Source: Photobacterium aquimaris (GTDB lineage: Bacteria; Pseudomonadota; Gammaproteobacteria; Enterobacterales; Vibrionaceae). From it: DNA of 64,000 bases. The first letter of the stretch is position 1; every line of letters starts with the position of its first letter. The stretch covers positions 897,128 to 961,127 of the forward strand of contig NZ_MSCC01000002.1 of NCBI RefSeq assembly GCF_002954455.1, written 5' to 3'. Shown here in pieces: positions 27,014 to 36,679 of this stretch. The notes under the pieces are model-generated. The model worked only from the letters and a program-made list of their open reading frames with translations, was not told where the DNA came from and did not search any database. The position numbers were made by a program, and so were the translations under genes.

Positions 27014-28729
27014 ATGAAAACTCCACAATTGAAACTGATGTCAGCTTTAATCTCGTCATTATTAGCGATGAATTGTCATGCAAAAGAACCAGCGGTGAGT
27101 GCTGATACTATTTATAGTGGTGGTAATATTATTACTATGAACGATGCTCAACCCTCTGTGCAAGCTATCGCTATTAAAGATGGAAAAATCATTGCAGTAG
27201 GTGATACCAGTACGATTAACAACACATTTACATCACAGCAAACTAAGCTCATCGACTTAGAAGGTAAAAGTTTATTACCCGGCTTTATTGATGCTCATAG
27301 CCATTATTTCAACTCATTACAGGTTGCTAATCAGGCACAAGTCTATGCCCCACCATCAGGAACAGGTAAAGATGTTGATAGTATTCTTGCAACAATTAAG
27401 CAATATGCTGACGAGCATAAGATCCCTAAGGGCGAATTGATTATTGCTTATGGTTATGATGATACTGTGATGCCAAATGGTCGCTTACTCAATCGTGACG
27501 ATATCGATAAAGTTTTTCCTGATAACCCTGTGCGTATCGATCATGTCTCTATGCATGGTACGGTTATGAACAGTCTTGCTTTAAAAAAATATGGTTATAG
27601 TGATCAAACTGAAACACCTGCTGGTGGCGTTATCGTACGTAAAGAAGGCACCAATGAGCCATTTGGGTTAATCATGGAAACAGCGTATCTTCCTGTTCTT
27701 GCTCAAGCTGAAGTGATGTCGCCAGAAGAGGAAATTAAAGCCACTAAAGCAGGCCAAAAATTGTATGCTCAAAATGGTATTACCACCGCTCATGAAGGCG
27801 CTACCCATTTAAATCAATTTGAAACTATTAAACGTGCATCTGATGCTAACGCCAATATTATTGATATTATCGTTTATCCCTTTATTACCGATGTAGATGC
27901 AATTTTAGCTAAGTACCCTGTTGATAAATGGTTGCAATATAACAATCGTCTTAAAGTTGGTGGCGTTAAAGTTACCGTTGATGGTTCACCTCAAGGGCGA
28001 ACAGCACGATTTACAACCCCATATTTAGCAGGAGGCCCTGCAGGAGAAAAAAATTGGATGGGTGAATTGACCTTTCCACAAGACACAATTAATAAAATGG
28101 TAAAAAAAGTCTATGACTTAAATGTGCCTTTAAATTTACATGCTAACGGTGATGGTGCGATTGATGCATTTTTTGAAGCACACCAATCAGTAGCCAAGGA
28201 TGATCTGACCAAAGATCGTGACATTACGATGATCCATGCGCAATTTGCGCGTAAAGATCAATTGAGTAAATTTAAACAATATAAGATCCGCCCTTCTTTC
28301 TATACCCTACATACTTACTATTTTGCAGACGCTCATCTTAAAAATCGTGGCAAAAAACAGACTGACTATATAAGTCCAATGCGAGATGCTATTGATATCG
28401 GCCTTCACCCAACCAATCATACTGATTTTGTTGTTGCACCTTTAGATCAAATGATGATGCTTTCATCTGCTGTAAATCGGTTATCACGAAGCAATCAAGT
28501 TATCGGTGAAACACAGCAAGTCACACCACTTGAAGGCTTAAAAGCAATGACCATTTGGGCCGCAGAACAATATAACGAAGAGATGAACAAAGGCTCACTT
28601 GAAGTAGGTAAACTTGCGGATATGGTTATTTTGGATAATAACCCTCTCACCATTGAGCCCACAAAAATCAAAGATATTAAGATTGTCGAAACCATCAAAG
28701 AAGGCAAGACTATTTACTTAAATCAATAA
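27014..28729 (+). CDS. Exported amidohydrolase (YtcJ-like, Amidohydro_3)
   Basis: The 571-aa protein has a signal peptide ending near CHAKEP and an amidohydrolase-3 domain: composite beta-sandwich residues (ADTIYSGGNIITMNDAQP), the metal-binding FIDAHSHYF near residue 93, HANGDGAID near residue 376, the MIHAQF histidine and the NHTDF aspartate near residue 475. The C-terminal GKLADMVILDNNPLTIEP closes the sandwich. The substrate of YtcJ-like enzymes is not known. The export signal places it in the periplasm, unusual for cytoplasmic YtcJ. ATG 27014. Confidence 0.88.
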   Translation: MKTPQLKLMSALISSLLAMNCHAKEPAVSADTIYSGGNIITMNDAQPSVQAIAIKDGKIIAVGDTSTINNTFTSQQTKLIDLEGKSLLPGFIDAHSHYFNSLQVANQAQVYAPPSGTGKDVDSILATIKQYADEHKIPKGELIIAYGYDDTVMPNGRLLNRDDIDKVFPDNPVRIDHVSMHGTVMNSLALKKYGYSDQTETPAGGVIVRKEGTNEPFGLIMETAYLPVLAQAEVMSPEEEIKATKAGQKLYAQNGITTAHEGATHLNQFETIKRASDANANIIDIIVYPFITDVDAILAKYPVDKWLQYNNRLKVGGVKVTVDGSPQGRTARFTTPYLAGGPAGEKNWMGELTFPQDTINKMVKKVYDLNVPLNLHANGDGAIDAFFEAHQSVAKDDLTKDRDITMIHAQFARKDQLSKFKQYKIRPSFYTLHTYYFADAHLKNRGKKQTDYISPMRDAIDIGLHPTNHTDFVVAPLDQMMMLSSAVNRLSRSNQVIGETQQVTPLEGLKAMTIWAAEQYNEEMNKGSLEVGKLADMVILDNNPLTIEPTKIKDIKIVETIKEGKTIYLNQ

Positions 28730-28753
28730 ATATACCGTTTTTCGTAATCAAAA

Positions 28754-28796
28754 AAACCTCTATTCTTCCAATGTTTATTGAAAGCAATAGAGGTTT
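28754..28796. terminator. Bidirectional terminator
   Basis: AAACCTCTATT and its exact complement with a 21-nt loop, bordered by A and T runs, lie between the convergent amidohydrolase and dcuB genes. Confidence 0.85.
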
Positions 28797-28855
28797 TATA
28801 TTTATTAATCAGATTATTAACAGTTATTTGTTACTGTTTTATCTCAGTGCCTGAT

Positions 28856-30169
28856 TTAAAGAACAAATCCAGCAAAAATGAAGCCAAACACAATACTGAA
28901 AACCATGCTTAATAAACCAGGGATCATAAAGCTATGGTTAAAGATGTAACTACCGATCTTCGTTGTACCTGTACGATCAAAATCAATCGAAGCGATGATT
29001 GGGCCATAGTTAGGAATAAAGAAGTAACCGTTAACAGCCACGAAAGTTGCAATAATAACTTCTGGTGGTAAGCCTAATGTGATACCTACAGGTACAAGTA
29101 CTGCTGTTGTTGCACCTTGGCTGTTTACCATTACTGATAGCGCAAATAATGCAAATGCAAATGTCCATGGCGCCACTTCAACTAAACCAGATACCGCGTC
29201 TTTTACCATTTCACTGTGGCCAGCAATAAACGTATCACCTAGCCATGCGATACCAAAGATCGCAACAATCGCACGCATACCAGCATGGAAAACAGATCCC
29301 TGAGTGATCGCATTACCATCTGGCTTACAGATCAAAATGATCAATGCGGCAATCGCTAGCATCACGATCTCGATCGTGTGTGCCATACCCATTGCTGATC
29401 CATTGAAGTTAGGACGCAGTGCTGGAAATGCGCCCATGATAACAACCGCTAATGCGCCAAATAAGAATAAACCAACCGCTTTCTTTGCTTCTGGCTTAAT
29501 AACGATCTCTTCAACTTTAATTTCTTGTTCCATTTCCTGACGGAAAGCAGGATCTTGCATGCGACGCTGGTATTCTGGATCATCTTTCAGATCTTTACCG
29601 ATTTTATTTACCACAACACATGCAAGTGCTAAACCACAGAATGTACCAGGGATAGTCACCATTAATACATCAGCTAGTGTAATACCTTGTGGTTCAAGAA
29701 ATGCAACAAGTGCGACAACAGCAGCAGCAATAGGACTTGCTACAATCGCAAACTGAGAGGCAATAACAGCCATGCCCAGTGGACGCTCAGGACGAATACC
29801 ACTACGGCGGCTAACTTCTGCAATAACAGGTAACACAGAGTAAGCAACATGACCTGTACCAGCTAAAAAAGTAAACATGTAGGTCACTAACGGTGCAATA
29901 AAGGTAATATGACGAGGATTTTTACGAAGAATGTTTGAAGCAATTTTAATTAGGTATTCAAGACCACCAGCCGCTTGCATTGCTGCTGCTGCTGCTACAA
30001 CTGCCATGATCATTAACATTACATCAATTGGTGGGCTGGTTGGTTGCAAACCAAAAATAAAGCTTAAAATAGCAAGACCGATACCACCCATCACACCCAA
30101 ACCGATACCACCAATTCGAGCACCAACTAATATACACACTAGTACAATCAAAAATTCTACAATAAACAC
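28856..30169 (-). CDS. dcuB: Anaerobic C4-dicarboxylate transporter (DcuA/DcuB family)
   Basis: Inner-membrane carrier that exchanges fumarate, malate or aspartate for succinate during fumarate respiration. The 437-aa protein has the Dcu hallmarks [17 protein letters not shown] at the N-terminus, [12 protein letters not shown] near residue 42, [10 protein letters not shown] and [17 protein letters not shown] near residues 92-118, and IRPERPL after that. The GTGHVAY and PPIDVML forms are closer to DcuB than DcuA as I remember them, so the symbol is tentative. AGGGAG precedes ATG 30169. No perfect FNR box is visible in the upstream 250 bp. Confidence 0.88.
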   Translation of the reverse strand: MFIVEFLIVLVCILVGARIGGIGLGVMGGIGLAILSFIFGLQPTSPPIDVMLMIMAVVAAAAAMQAAGGLEYLIKIASNILRKNPRHITFIAPLVTYMFTFLAGTGHVAYSVLPVIAEVSRRSGIRPERPLGMAVIASQFAIVASPIAAAVVALVAFLEPQGITLADVLMVTIPGTFCGLALACVVVNKIGKDLKDDPEYQRRMQDPAFRQEMEQEIKVEEIVIKPEAKKAVGLFLFGALAVVIMGAFPALRPNFNGSAMGMAHTIEIVMLAIAALIILICKPDGNAITQGSVFHAGMRAIVAIFGIAWLGDTFIAGHSEMVKDAVSGLVEVAPWTFAFALFALSVMVNSQGATTAVLVPVGITLGLPPEVIIATFVAVNGYFFIPNYGPIIASIDFDRTGTTKIGSYIFNHSFMIPGLLSMVFSIVFGFIFAGFVL

Positions 30170-30425
30170 ATCTATACTCCCTAATAACAGCGCTTATATT
30201 ACTGAGTTATATTCAGTAAAAATTCGTGCTGATAATAAAGTTTATATAGAAGCAATAATTAGCACCCAATCACAATTTATTAAAATATATATCAATAAAA
30301 AAAACAATATAAACAACTGATTATATTTATGTTTCATTGTGTCGCGCTAATTGTAATAACAATGTGTTCCTTTTGGCTGGTTATTCCAATATGACTTACT
30401 TCTGCCCCAATGGGAATAGATTATA
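30170..30425. other. Upstream region of dcuB
   Basis: No gene. Besides AT-rich promoter-like sequence it contains the palindrome ATTGT-AATA-ACAAT at 30350-30363, a possible operator. No FNR-consensus match was found. Confidence 0.4.
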
Positions 30426-30662
30426 TTACGGCTCAATGACGACTTTTTTAGAAGCCGCTAACACTTCATAATGTTTTTTTTTTAATCGCTGTTCACTCGT
30501 ATTCAACCACAATACAACAGCTAAAATAGCAAAGGCGCTTAAATCACATAATGCACTAGTGATTCCTGTAGTCACTAATGACACTCCAACCAATGACATT
30601 GCTATCACTGTCGCAATGATGCGTCGTTGACGATCATTAACTCTGAGTAACCACGCTTTCAT
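30426..30662 (-). CDS. Small two-helix membrane protein of unknown function
   Basis: A 78-aa protein MKAWLLRV... with a basic N-terminus (RQRR), two hydrophobic segments (about residues 18-38 and 42-58) and a lysine-rich cytosolic tail. The tail codons for KKK contain a run of ten A (T on the plus strand at 30474-30483). ATG 30662 has a weak GGA site. No family recognised. It sits upstream of dcuB on the same strand, but 256 bp away. Confidence 0.55.
   Translation of the reverse strand: MKAWLLRVNDRQRRIIATVIAMSLVGVSLVTTGITSALCDLSAFAILAVVLWLNTSEQRLKKKHYEVLAASKKVVIEP
30474..30483. repeat. 10-nt homopolymer tract in a coding region
   Basis: Ten consecutive T on the plus strand (A on the coding strand) inside the small membrane protein gene, 16 codons before its stop. 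It is the longest mononucleotide run I noticed. Confidence 0.9.
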
Positions 30663-31002
30663 AATTATCATCCATATCAAACATGAGTTGTTATTAATAT
30701 GTTAACCAATGATCGGGGTTTAAAAAAGACTGTTTACCTCTATGAAAGAGTAAAAAGCTATATAACGATATGACGCTAACAATTATTAACGCAATATAAC
30801 GTATTCTCATTTAGCATAACGCGCTTGTTTAAAAAACGTTCAGTTAATCATAAATGCGTAATTATCATGTCAATATTTTGCCGTTTTTAGCTACAATACA
30901 CTCTAAGTATAAAGACATTTGTTAATGATGATATTTACATCACTAAACTGATGGATACCAATATTACATTTATGAATCATTAAATATTCTTCGGAGAAAA
31001 CA
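30663..31002. other. Intergenic region before the SPOR lipoprotein gene
   Basis: 340 bp with no gene; AT-rich with several possible -10 elements. A GGAG ribosome site at its end serves the next gene. Nothing else seen. Confidence 0.4.
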
Positions 31003-31557
31003 ATGGCATCTCGTACGCTAAAGGCAGCAGTTGTCTTGGGTCTATTTGCATTATCTGGTTGTGCATCATCTAGCAGCCCTTGTGATACAGGTTACCTATT
31101 ACCATCTAAACTTGATAATGAAAACCTTCAATGTCAACAACAGCCAGCTGAAACTGTTGCACCAGAGACGGCTGCAACCACAGAACCCGTTGTTGATAGT
31201 GACTACATTGATAATGACAATGCGCATCTTGCAGATGAAGAATCAATGACAAACGATCAAGCATTTGGTGATATTAACCCTTCGCATTTTACTGTTCAGA
31301 TTTTGGCATTAAGTGAAGAGCGTAACCTGCGTGGTTATCTTCAGCCAATTACTGGCAATCAACCAATTTGGGTTAACTGGAAACACGCATTAGGTCGTAA
31401 CTGGTATGCTGTTACTTACGGTAATTTTGCAACCCGTGAAGAAGCAAAACAAGCAATTCAAACATTACCAGCAACGGTTCAAGCACAAGGCCCATTCGTA
31501 TTAAGCTTTGCTGCAGTTAAAGCTGATAAAGAAGGCCAAGTGTACCAATTACGTTAA
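31003..31557 (+). CDS. SPOR-domain lipoprotein
   Basis: The 184-aa lipoprotein has lipobox LSGC near residue 20, an acidic/Thr-rich linker and a C-terminal SPOR-like domain (FTVQILALSEERNLRGYL near residue 97, then WYAVTYGNFATREEAKQAI). It shares order and sequence pattern with the SPOR protein at 11705-12661 (QIxAxx, [IW]WxxK, YGxFATxEEAK, LPxxVQxxGxFV) and is a shorter paralogue. GGAG stands 7 nt before ATG. A role in septal peptidoglycan binding is inferred from the domain. Confidence 0.85.
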   Translation: MASRTLKAAVVLGLFALSGCASSSSPCDTGYLLPSKLDNENLQCQQQPAETVAPETAATTEPVVDSDYIDNDNAHLADEESMTNDQAFGDINPSHFTVQILALSEERNLRGYLQPITGNQPIWVNWKHALGRNWYAVTYGNFATREEAKQAIQTLPATVQAQGPFVLSFAAVKADKEGQVYQLR

Positions 31558-31606
31558 TCGCACTACGATCGTTAATGCTATCGCGGATTTAACTTAGACG
31601 CATAAC

Positions 31607-31635
31607 AAAAAACCAGACGCCAGGTCTGGTTTTTT
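31607..31635. terminator. Terminator after the SPOR gene
   Basis: AAAAAACCAGAC and its exact complement with a 5-nt loop and TTTTTT tail. It may also serve the convergent helicase gene. Confidence 0.92.
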
Positions 31636-31686
31636 ATGTCTCATTACAATGAAGAGCAAGTTACGCAATCATATATACAATAATGA

Positions 31687-33027
31687 TTATTGGTCGTCTT
31701 GACTTACATCTGTATTACGTTTTTTCTTAGGGATAAAGACATCATTACCCACCGCTTGGTTTTCGTAAAAACGCTTATCAACTCTCTTTTTCGCTTTTGG
31801 TGCGTGAGTTTGTTTTGCAGCAGCAGTCGTATTCGTTGTTGTTTTCTTAACAAACTTCTTCTTCGGTGCTGGTTTAAGGCCTTTAAACTTACCAACTAAG
31901 CCTTCAATAGTAGTGAACTCAATCTTTTGTTTCAAGAATGCTTCAACCGCTTTAAAACTCTTCCAGTCTTTTGGTCCAACAAGTGAAACAGCATCACCCT
32001 TATTACCCGCACGACCAGTACGACCTACACGGTGAACATATTCTTCAGCATGTTTTGGCATATCAAAGTTAATTACTAATGATACGCTATCAATATCAAG
32101 ACCACGTGATGCAATATCTGTTGTCACAAGAATCTTATGGCAGTTACGCTCAAACTGACTCATGATGCTATTACGTTGGGTTTGATTCAAGTTACCACTA
32201 AGTGCAACAGCCTTAAGTTTACGTTCGTTCAATTCAGCAGTTAAACGATCGGTATCAGCACGTGTTGCAGTAAAGATAATAACTTGATTATAATTTTCAA
32301 CCTCAAGCACTTTATCTAGTAATGCTTGTTTATGATCTAAGTGATCACAAAGAATAAAGCGTTGCGTAATATCAGTATGCTCTTCTGCTGAGTGGCCAAT
32401 AGAAATACGCTTAGGGTTATCTAGCATTTCAGAAGCCATATCAAGCACATCAACATGGTCCATCGTTGCAGAGAACATTAATGTTTGACGACGACGGTGA
32501 TTTGCAGCTTCGTTAATACGACGTAGTTGAGGTTCAAAACCAAGATCAAGCATACGGTCAGCTTCATCAAGAATCAGCATTTCTAAGCCATCAAGATGTG
32601 TACTGCGGTGCTCTAGGTGATCAGCAAAACGACCAGGTGTTGCAACCACAAACATTGGATCATTACGTAATGCTTTTACTTGGTCGTTAAAGTTTTCACC
32701 ACCAACAATCAAGGTACCATCATAAGGCGTACCAGCATTAAGCGTACGTAATTGTGCAAAAATTTGTTTCGCTAACTCACGTGTTGGCGTCAAAATCAAA
32801 ACACGTGGATCACGACGAGTAAATGGCTTACTACGATACATACGTTGCATCGCTGGTAATAAAAATGCCAGAGTTTTACCGGAACCCGTTTTCGACGACG
32901 CTAAAATATCCTTGCCTGCAATAGCAACAGGGACTGCCGTTTGTTGAATTTCGGTTGCTCGATCAAACGCCAAATGATTTAGTTTCTTTAGTAGGCGTGG
33001 GTCTAAGCCAAGATCTTTAAAATGCAA
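31687..33027 (-). CDS. DEAD-box ATP-dependent RNA helicase
   Basis: The 446-aa helicase has a complete motif set: Q motif FDRATEIQQTAVP near residue 19, motif I SSKTGSGKT near residue 42, PTRELAKQ, GG, TPGR, DEAD in LILDEADRM near residue 150, SAT, and HRVGRTGRAG near residue 335. A lysine-rich tail (KKKFVKK, KAKKRVDKR) probably binds RNA. No ATG fits: the best start is TTG at 33027 (HFKDLGLDPR), with GGAG 7 nt upstream. Likely ribosome assembly or cold adaptation; the E. coli orthologue (SrmB/RhlE group) is not settled. Confidence 0.92.
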   Translation of the reverse strand: MHFKDLGLDPRLLKKLNHLAFDRATEIQQTAVPVAIAGKDILASSKTGSGKTLAFLLPAMQRMYRSKPFTRRDPRVLILTPTRELAKQIFAQLRTLNAGTPYDGTLIVGGENFNDQVKALRNDPMFVVATPGRFADHLEHRSTHLDGLEMLILDEADRMLDLGFEPQLRRINEAANHRRRQTLMFSATMDHVDVLDMASEMLDNPKRISIGHSAEEHTDITQRFILCDHLDHKQALLDKVLEVENYNQVIIFTATRADTDRLTAELNERKLKAVALSGNLNQTQRNSIMSQFERNCHKILVTTDIASRGLDIDSVSLVINFDMPKHAEEYVHRVGRTGRAGNKGDAVSLVGPKDWKSFKAVEAFLKQKIEFTTIEGLVGKFKGLKPAPKKKFVKKTTTNTTAAAKQTHAPKAKKRVDKRFYENQAVGNDVFIPKKKRNTDVSQDDQ

Positions 33028-33248
33028 AATGATGCTCCGGTAAAAACAACTCAATCTATGAGTGTGTACTGTCAAATATGATGTATATCACAATATTGTG
33101 AAAACATTAGCTGGAAATTATAACACAAACCAATTTTAAAAAACCTAAAATAAGTCATCACATTGCCGTTAACGCCTTGATAATCTTTCTTGCCATATAT
33201 TGCAAAAACGTTACTCTTTAATTCAATTGTTTATTATAAGTAATTGAA

Positions 33249-33854
33249 ATGATTGAGAACAAATACCCTAAATGGTTAGCATTATGCTATAGCATCTTCT
33301 TTATTGCGTTAGGGATCAATCCCGCTTTTCGTGCTGTATGGATAGCAGAAGCCATTCCTCTTATGATGGTGTTCTTCTTTTTAGTCTTTAGTTATCGCTA
33401 TTTTGTGTTTAGTAACCTTGCTTATACTTTAATGGCTATATGGCTGGTATTACATAATATTGGTGCTCATTACACTTTTGCAAACGTCCCTTTTGACTGG
33501 GTTAACCATTTATTAGATTCTCACCGCAACCACTTTGATCGATTCGCACATTTTTCTATTGGTTTTTATGCCTTTCCGATTGCTGAATTCTTAGTCCGCA
33601 AAGGGCATTGCAAACCTATTATTGCAGCGTTATTTGGTTTATTTGCCATAATGGCAACAGCGGCAGCTTATGAAATCGTCGAATGGTGGTATGCAGCAAG
33701 TGCTGGCAGCGAAGCAGGGATTGAATTTTTAGGCTCCCAAGGCGATATTTGGGACGCTCAAAAAGACATGTTAGCCGATACACTTGGGGCAATCTTTAGT
33801 TTAGCTATCTTCTTTTTTACGAAAACATATAACGTCAAAAATAATAATCTCTAA
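33249..33854 (+). CDS. YjdF-like membrane protein (DUF2238)
   Basis: A 201-aa inner-membrane protein with five or six helices. It matches E. coli YjdF in length and in the family's landmarks: HYTFANVPFDW near residue 77, DRFAHFSIGF near residue 97, AAYEIVEWWYA near residue 140 and LGSQGDIWDAQKDMLADTLGA near residue 160. The conserved acidic and histidine residues in membrane segments suggest catalysis or metal handling, but the function is unknown. ATG 33249 has no strong ribosome site. Confidence 0.86.
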   Translation: MIENKYPKWLALCYSIFFIALGINPAFRAVWIAEAIPLMMVFFFLVFSYRYFVFSNLAYTLMAIWLVLHNIGAHYTFANVPFDWVNHLLDSHRNHFDRFAHFSIGFYAFPIAEFLVRKGHCKPIIAALFGLFAIMATAAAYEIVEWWYAASAGSEAGIEFLGSQGDIWDAQKDMLADTLGAIFSLAIFFFTKTYNVKNNNL

Positions 33855-33872
33855 TCATTATTTTTAAACAAC

Positions 33873-33901
33873 AAAAAGGCGCTATTATAAGCGCCTTTTT
33901 T
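33873..33901. terminator. Bidirectional terminator
   Basis: AAAAAGGCGCT and its complement with a 6-nt loop and TTTTTT, between the convergent yjdF-like and galE genes. Confidence 0.92.
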
Positions 33902-33919
33902 ATTCAATCCAAAATGTAC

Positions 33920-34939
33920 TTACTCTGCGTCAGGGTAACCATTTGGGTTAGTTGACTGCCAACGCCATGTATCTTGTGTCATATCATCTAGCGTTAGTTT
34001 AGCTTCCCAGTTGAGTTCTGCTTTTGCTTTTGCTGGATCAGCCCAACATTCTGCAATATCACCCGCACGACGTGGCGCTATTTTGTAAGGGATTTCAACA
34101 CCTGAAGCGACTTCAAATGCTTTTGCCATTTGCAATACACTATTACCGTTACCAGTACCTAGGTTGTAAATGTGTAAACCCGCTTCACGGCCTTTATGTG
34201 TTAATGCTGCAAGGTGACCATCTGCAAGATCAACCACGTGAATGTAATCACGTACACCTGTACCATCAACTGTTGGGTAGTCATCACCGAAAACAGATAA
34301 GAACTCACGACGGCCAACAGCGACTTGAGAAATAAATGGCATTAGGTTGTTAGGAATACCTTGTGGATCTTCGCCCATAGTGCCTGATTTATGTGAACCT
34401 ACTGGGTTAAAGTAACGCAGTAATGTTACGCTCATTTCAGGGTATGCGTGTTGAATATCAGCAAGACACTCTTCTACCATTAGCTTACTACGGCCATATG
34501 GGTTAGTTGCACTGGTTGGGAAATCTTCAGTGATTGGCACTGATGCAGGATCACCATAAACAGTTGCTGATGAACTAAAGATGATCGCATTTACACCTGC
34601 AGCACGCATCGCTTCAACAAGTACTAATGTACCACTAACGTTATTATCGTAATACGCAAGTGGCTTCTCTACTGATTCGCCTACTGCTTTCAATCCTGCA
34701 AAATGGATCACAGCATCGATATCATTTTCAGCAAACACACCATCTAAAAATTCACGGTCACGAATGTCACCTTTATAGAATGCTGGTGTCACACCCGTTA
34801 GACTATGAATGCGTCCTAATACTGTTTCTTTACTATTGTACAAATTGTCAACAATAACAGGGGTCATACCCGCTTCAATCATTTGTACACAAGTATGACT
34901 ACCAATGTAGCCCATGCCACCAGTAACTAATACACGCAT
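33920..34939 (-). CDS. galE: UDP-glucose 4-epimerase
   Basis: Interconverts UDP-glucose and UDP-galactose for galactose use and surface polysaccharide synthesis. The 339-aa SDR protein has the NAD motif [11 protein letters not shown] at the N-terminus, the catalytic Ser in [10 protein letters not shown] near residue 124 and the YxxxK pair in [12 protein letters not shown] near residue 149, then RYFNPVGSH and [16 protein letters not shown], all as in E. coli GalE (338 aa). AGGAG precedes ATG 34939. It is alone, without galT, galK or galM. Confidence 0.97.
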   Translation of the reverse strand: MRVLVTGGMGYIGSHTCVQMIEAGMTPVIVDNLYNSKETVLGRIHSLTGVTPAFYKGDIRDREFLDGVFAENDIDAVIHFAGLKAVGESVEKPLAYYDNNVSGTLVLVEAMRAAGVNAIIFSSSATVYGDPASVPITEDFPTSATNPYGRSKLMVEECLADIQHAYPEMSVTLLRYFNPVGSHKSGTMGEDPQGIPNNLMPFISQVAVGRREFLSVFGDDYPTVDGTGVRDYIHVVDLADGHLAALTHKGREAGLHIYNLGTGNGNSVLQMAKAFEVASGVEIPYKIAPRRAGDIAECWADPAKAKAELNWEAKLTLDDMTQDTWRWQSTNPNGYPDAE

Positions 34940-35222
34940 GGTGTCTCCTAGTCGTTAATACGTAGTTTAAGTCTAAATATTAATACATATCCGTATGGCA
35001 ATAACACGATATTGTATAAAAATTTATTATAGGAAAAGATTATGCTATCGATTGCTTTATTTAGCAACCGCACTAATCCGATTAATTTTTGATTTTGACA
35101 TAAACTTTACCAAAAAAACAAATACAGCTCACAAATTCATTTTAGGGTTAGGGTTATTAATATAATTAATTACAACACAATAAAACAGTGTATAATTTTT
35201 TGTTTTATCATTCGAGTAACCA
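34940..35222. other. Intergenic region between galE and the lipoprotein hydrolase
   Basis: 283 bp, divergent. A 16-codon plus-strand frame at 35042-35092 (MLSIALFSNRTNPINF) has AGGAAAAG before its ATG and could be a leader peptide or a gene relic, but is too short to call. Otherwise AT-rich. Confidence 0.35.
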
Positions 35223-36149
35223 ATGAAACGATTCCTGCATTCTCTTATTCTACTATTACCACTTGTTTTCGTCGCTACTGGCTGCGAAGTGGTACGTTGG
35301 AAAACAGAATATGACCAATCAACATTAAAAAAAGAAGGGTTCAGCAAGCATCAGATGACACTACAGCAAGGTGGTAAATTAACTTACTGGGAAGGAGGCA
35401 AAGGTCAACCATTACTGCTTTTACATGGTTTTGGTGGTACAGCAGCTGCTACGTGGAAAGCAGAAATGATGCAACTAAGTAAAAAATACCATGTTATTGC
35501 ACCTGATTTACTATGGTTTGGTGAATCTTATAGTGATAGCTCTGCCCAATTAGCTACTCAAACAAATGCAATTTGGCAACTGATTGATAAATTAAAGATA
35601 AATAATATTGATGTCGTAGGAATATCTTATGGTGGTTTTATTACTTATGACATGATGCTAACACCTGAGCGCATAAATAAAGCCGTTATCATTGCAAGCC
35701 CAGGCCCTTTATTTAATGATCAAGATTTAAATGATTTAGTTAAACGTGCAGGAACTCAATCACCGGAAGAGTTATTTGTGCCTAATAATGGTGATGGTGT
35801 TAAACGTCTTTACGACAATGTATTTATTGAAAAAAAAATTATTCCCAATTTTATTGCCAATCAAATCTACCTTGATTATTTTTCACAGTGGAAGTCACAA
35901 CGAACACAATTAATTAAAACATTACCCAATGACAGAGATCGCATTAAGCAATATGATCCTAAAAAGTTACCGCAAACTTTGCTAATTTGGGGTGAAAATG
36001 ATCAAATCTTTCCACTGAAGAACGGTATAAAACTTAGCAAATACATTCAAGCGCCTATTATCGTATTACCAAAAACATCACATGGCATTACTAATGAACA
36101 ACCAACGGTAACTGCTGATTTAATCGACACTTTCCTATCAGCCCGATAA
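35223..36149 (+). CDS. Alpha/beta-hydrolase lipoprotein
   Basis: The 308-aa protein begins with a lipoprotein signal (MKRFLHSLILLLPLVFVATG then Cys at residue 21). The alpha/beta-hydrolase fold is complete: oxyanion LLLHGFGG near residue 65, nucleophile elbow VGISYGGF near residue 134, acid in WGENDQIFP near residue 258 and His in KTSHGI near residue 285. Substrate unknown (esterase or lipase). The anchor implies action in the periplasm or on the outer membrane. A 9-nt A run in the IEKKI codons does not break the frame. Confidence 0.87.
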   Translation: MKRFLHSLILLLPLVFVATGCEVVRWKTEYDQSTLKKEGFSKHQMTLQQGGKLTYWEGGKGQPLLLLHGFGGTAAATWKAEMMQLSKKYHVIAPDLLWFGESYSDSSAQLATQTNAIWQLIDKLKINNIDVVGISYGGFITYDMMLTPERINKAVIIASPGPLFNDQDLNDLVKRAGTQSPEELFVPNNGDGVKRLYDNVFIEKKIIPNFIANQIYLDYFSQWKSQRTQLIKTLPNDRDRIKQYDPKKLPQTLLIWGENDQIFPLKNGIKLSKYIQAPIIVLPKTSHGITNEQPTVTADLIDTFLSAR

Positions 36150-36168
36150 TTCTTATAAATAAAAAATA

Positions 36169-36195
36169 AAAAGAGAAGTCTTAAGCTTCTCTTTT
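36169..36195. terminator. Bidirectional terminator
   Basis: AAAAGAGAAG and its complement (CTTCTCTTTT) with a 7-nt loop, between the hydrolase and the convergent YdcH-like gene. Confidence 0.9.
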
Positions 36196-36202
36196 AAAAC
36201 TA

Positions 36203-36415
36203 TTATTTTTCTTTTTGTTGGAGATAAACGAAGATTTCATCTTTCAGCAATAGCTTTTCTTTTTTTAGTTGCTCGATAAGCATCTCATCAAAACCATTAG
36301 AAGATGTCATTTCGTTAATTTTATCATCTAATTCATTATGCTTTTGAAATAGTCGATCAAAGTGAGCATCATGCCCTTTTAGCGATGAAATTAAGCTTCT
36401 ATATTCTGGAAACAT
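36203..36415 (-). CDS. YdcH-like protein (DUF465)
   Basis: A 70-aa, strongly helical, charged protein. The start MFPEYRSLISSLK and the tail KKEKLLLKDEIFVYLQQ match E. coli YdcH (74 aa) along the whole length. Members form small coiled-coil dimers of unknown function. GGAGCGACA precedes the start. Confidence 0.88.
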   Translation of the reverse strand: MFPEYRSLISSLKGHDAHFDRLFQKHNELDDKINEMTSSNGFDEMLIEQLKKEKLLLKDEIFVYLQQKEK

Positions 36416-36679
36416 TGTCGCTCCTAATCATTGATAGATACTTTAATATATACCAAATACAAATAAACATTCATGACTAAAGATCTCATTTTTAATTATT
36501 CAATCTAAAAATCAACCAACTAAAAGCACAATAGCAATGATAATTCTCCTTCTAATATATTAACTTACATTAAATTAAAAAAATAATTAGACATCAATCA
36601 CAATACTGATATGCTCTGCACAATAATACATTATGTATTGCATTAACTTTTGTAATATTATAAGGGTCTGCTCCATATC

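Noticed and set aside
29079..30320. Chain of plus-strand open frames opposite dcuB
   Set aside because: They are shadows of the dcuB coding strand: low-complexity translations, no ribosome sites, no family pattern.
35042..35092. 16-codon leader peptide between galE and the lipoprotein hydrolase
   Set aside because: There is a fair ribosome site, but no terminator/antiterminator structure or biased codons, so it is left as a remark only.
35830..35838. Nine-A tract in the lipoprotein hydrolase as another phase-variable switch
   Set aside because: The frame is intact through the tract, it is far inside the gene, and A-rich runs are common in this AT-rich DNA, so there is no sign of switching.
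36203..36415. Toxin-antitoxin gene
   Set aside because: Start and end match the YdcH (DUF465) family along the whole length and no partner gene is adjacent.
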